Shown one piece after another: positions 63,376-64,000 of a stretch of DNA of 64,000 nucleotides. The notes under the pieces were generated by a model. It did not search any database and had not been told where the DNA came from. It worked only from the letters and a program-made list of their open reading frames with translations. The position numbers were made by a program, and so were the translations under genes. Source of the DNA: Alicyclobacillus suci (GTDB lineage Bacteria; Bacillota; Bacilli; Alicyclobacillales; Alicyclobacillaceae); contig NZ_JAFMTW010000001.1 of the NCBI RefSeq assembly GCF_017329615.1, forward strand, positions 62,001-126,000. The letters are read 5' to 3'. Every line of letters begins with the position of its first letter. The first letter of the stretch is position 1.

Positions 63376-63420
63376 ATAAAAAGTATAGAAATAGCGATGG
63401 CTTGTAAGGAGGAGTTTCCG

Positions 63421-63657
63421 TTGGCATTTGTTATCGCCTCCGCTTGCGTGGGTGCCAAGCACGGGGACTGCGTTGAAACCTGTCCTGTGGATGCCATCCA
63501 CGAGGGTGAAGACCAGTTCTATATTGACCCTGACCTTTGCATCGACTGCGGCGCCTGCGAAGCCGTGTGTCCGGTGTCTGCTATTTTCCAGGAAGATTTT
63601 CTGCCAGAAGAGGAACACGAGTACATCGAAAAGAATCGTGCCTTCTTCCAAAAGTAG
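63421..63657 (+). CDS. Ferredoxin, 7Fe type (3Fe-4S/4Fe-4S)
   Basis: A 78-aa electron carrier. C9, C17 and C21 (SACVGAKHGDCVETCPVD) have the CX7CX3CP spacing of a 3Fe-4S site, and C40, C43, C46 and C50 (LCIDCGACEAVCPV) give the 4Fe-4S site. An acidic C-terminal tail follows. This matches the 7Fe ferredoxins of Bacillales. TTG 63421 is chosen for the AAGGAGGAG 6 nt upstream; an open frame to 63346 contains this ribosome site. It stands alone with its own promoter and terminator. Confidence 0.95.
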   Translation: MAFVIASACVGAKHGDCVETCPVDAIHEGEDQFYIDPDLCIDCGACEAVCPVSAIFQEDFLPEEEHEYIEKNRAFFQK

Positions 63658-63680
63658 TTGTGCTTTCGTTTTTATCTACA

Positions 63681-63716
63681 AAAGGGATGTCCGTATACAC
63701 GGCATCCCTTTTTTAA
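63681..63716 (+). terminator. Terminator of the ferredoxin gene
   Basis: AAGGGATG...CATCCCTT with an inner CCGT/ACGG stem, followed by a T-run (63711-63714). It lies 24 nt after the stop. Confidence 0.88.
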
Positions 63717-63818
63717 CATTTCTTACATCCCCTATCATATGCACAACACGAATCCTATCCAGAACATGACGCTGAACCGCACAGCGCTCCCCAACTGCAG
63801 CGCTGGTCTACAACCGCG

Positions 63819-64000
63819 TCACGACATGGGATTAAGTCGTTTATTCGCCGTCTTACGCTCACCTTCAGCCAACTGCGCTCGGCGCTTCCCCTTTGGCGTC
63901 TGCGGACGCGATTTACGGATATTCGGAAGAAGAACGGCCCAGGCGCCAAGTTGCACAAGGCCGAGCGCAAACGATAAGCCCTGCAACTTACCCAGGTGAT
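63819..64000 (-). CDS. 3' end of an unidentified membrane protein gene (runs off the window)
   Basis: The minus strand has a frame open from the window edge to TGA 63819-63821, at least 60 codons. It encodes a hydrophobic segment (LQGLSFALGLVQLGAWAVLL) followed by a strongly basic hydrophilic tail (NIRKSRPQTPKGKRRAQLAE ... NKRLNPMS). This looks like the C-terminus of a membrane protein with a cytoplasmic basic tail. The gene cannot be named, and its start is outside the window. Confidence 0.5.
   Translation of the reverse strand, partial: HLGKLQGLSFALGLVQLGAWAVLLPNIRKSRPQTPKGKRRAQLAEGERKTANKRLNPMS

Overview
The window comes from a Gram-positive, endospore-forming Firmicute. Gene content and order resemble Bacillus, but the moderate to high G+C and the frequent GTG and TTG starts behind strong Shine-Dalgarno sequences fit Alicyclobacillus or a close relative better. 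Supporting content includes YuiD-, YutE-, YunC-, YwhD- and YmfF/YmfH-like proteins, the MurT/GatD lipid II amidation pair, SpoIID- and CotS-like proteins, SEDS proteins and a 7Fe-type ferredoxin. The genus is inferred from these features; no 16S gene is present.

Region 1, about 1-8.1 kb, is a mosaic accessory cluster. A TetR-family repressor diverges from a series of NAD(P)H oxidoreductases (NmrA-like protein, two aldo/keto reductases, an SDR, a zinc alcohol dehydrogenase), two drug exporters (MFS and SMR) and a carboxymuconolactone-decarboxylase-like gene broken by one stop codon. One promoter module is present three times: a TGTTCATTAATGAACA-type palindrome, 27.5 bp to a TTGCAA -35, a 16-bp spacer and TATAAT. 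It lies in front of the NmrA-like gene, the first aldo/keto reductase and the SDR. Each copy is followed by the same 3' fragment of a GNAT acetyltransferase gene, and the middle copy also carries a fused 3' fragment of the SDR. The cluster therefore looks like a TetR regulon built by duplicating its promoter, probably for defence against an electrophile, aldehyde or quinone.

Region 2, about 8.2-15.1 kb, is worn-down mobile DNA around one working operon. It holds a frameshifted, truncated MFS gene, a possible IS scrap, the larA-kdgT-glxK hydroxy-acid operon with a sigma-A promoter and a catabolite-responsive element (CRE), two istB remnants joined head to head, an IS21-type end, and a broken tyrosine recombinase at the 3' end of a tRNA-Ser gene. 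A tRNA-Lys-Gly-Ser cluster marks the boundary. The recombinase beside the tRNA suggests that the 1-14.7 kb stretch, or part of it, arrived as a genomic island.

Region 3, about 15.1-31.2 kb, is mostly core genome: a dipeptide/oligopeptide ABC importer in the order D-F-C-B-A, a YuiC-like 3D protein, yutE, a Nudix hydrolase, yuiD, an M42 peptidase, yunC, a family-2 glycosyltransferase, dedA, an HD phosphohydrolase, an A-type Fe-S carrier, bcp, speA and ywhD. Region 4, about 31.3-39.1 kb, has a secreted SpoIID-domain/tandem-repeat protein pair, then a Leloir galactose operon (DeoR regulator-galT-galK-galE) divergent from a sodium:solute symporter and a small membrane protein. Region 5, about 39.1-64 kb, has an MtnE-like aminotransferase, RodA- and FtsW-like SEDS proteins, thpR, an Spx-like protein, fRMsr, murT-gatD, an amidase homologue lacking its catalytic residues, a ThiO-like oxidase, an SDR with two thioesterases, a CotS-like kinase, thrC-thrB, ymfF-ymfH, a PAP2 membrane enzyme, ferredoxin and the 3' end of an unidentified membrane protein gene. 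I saw no CRISPR array, rRNA gene or prophage structural genes.
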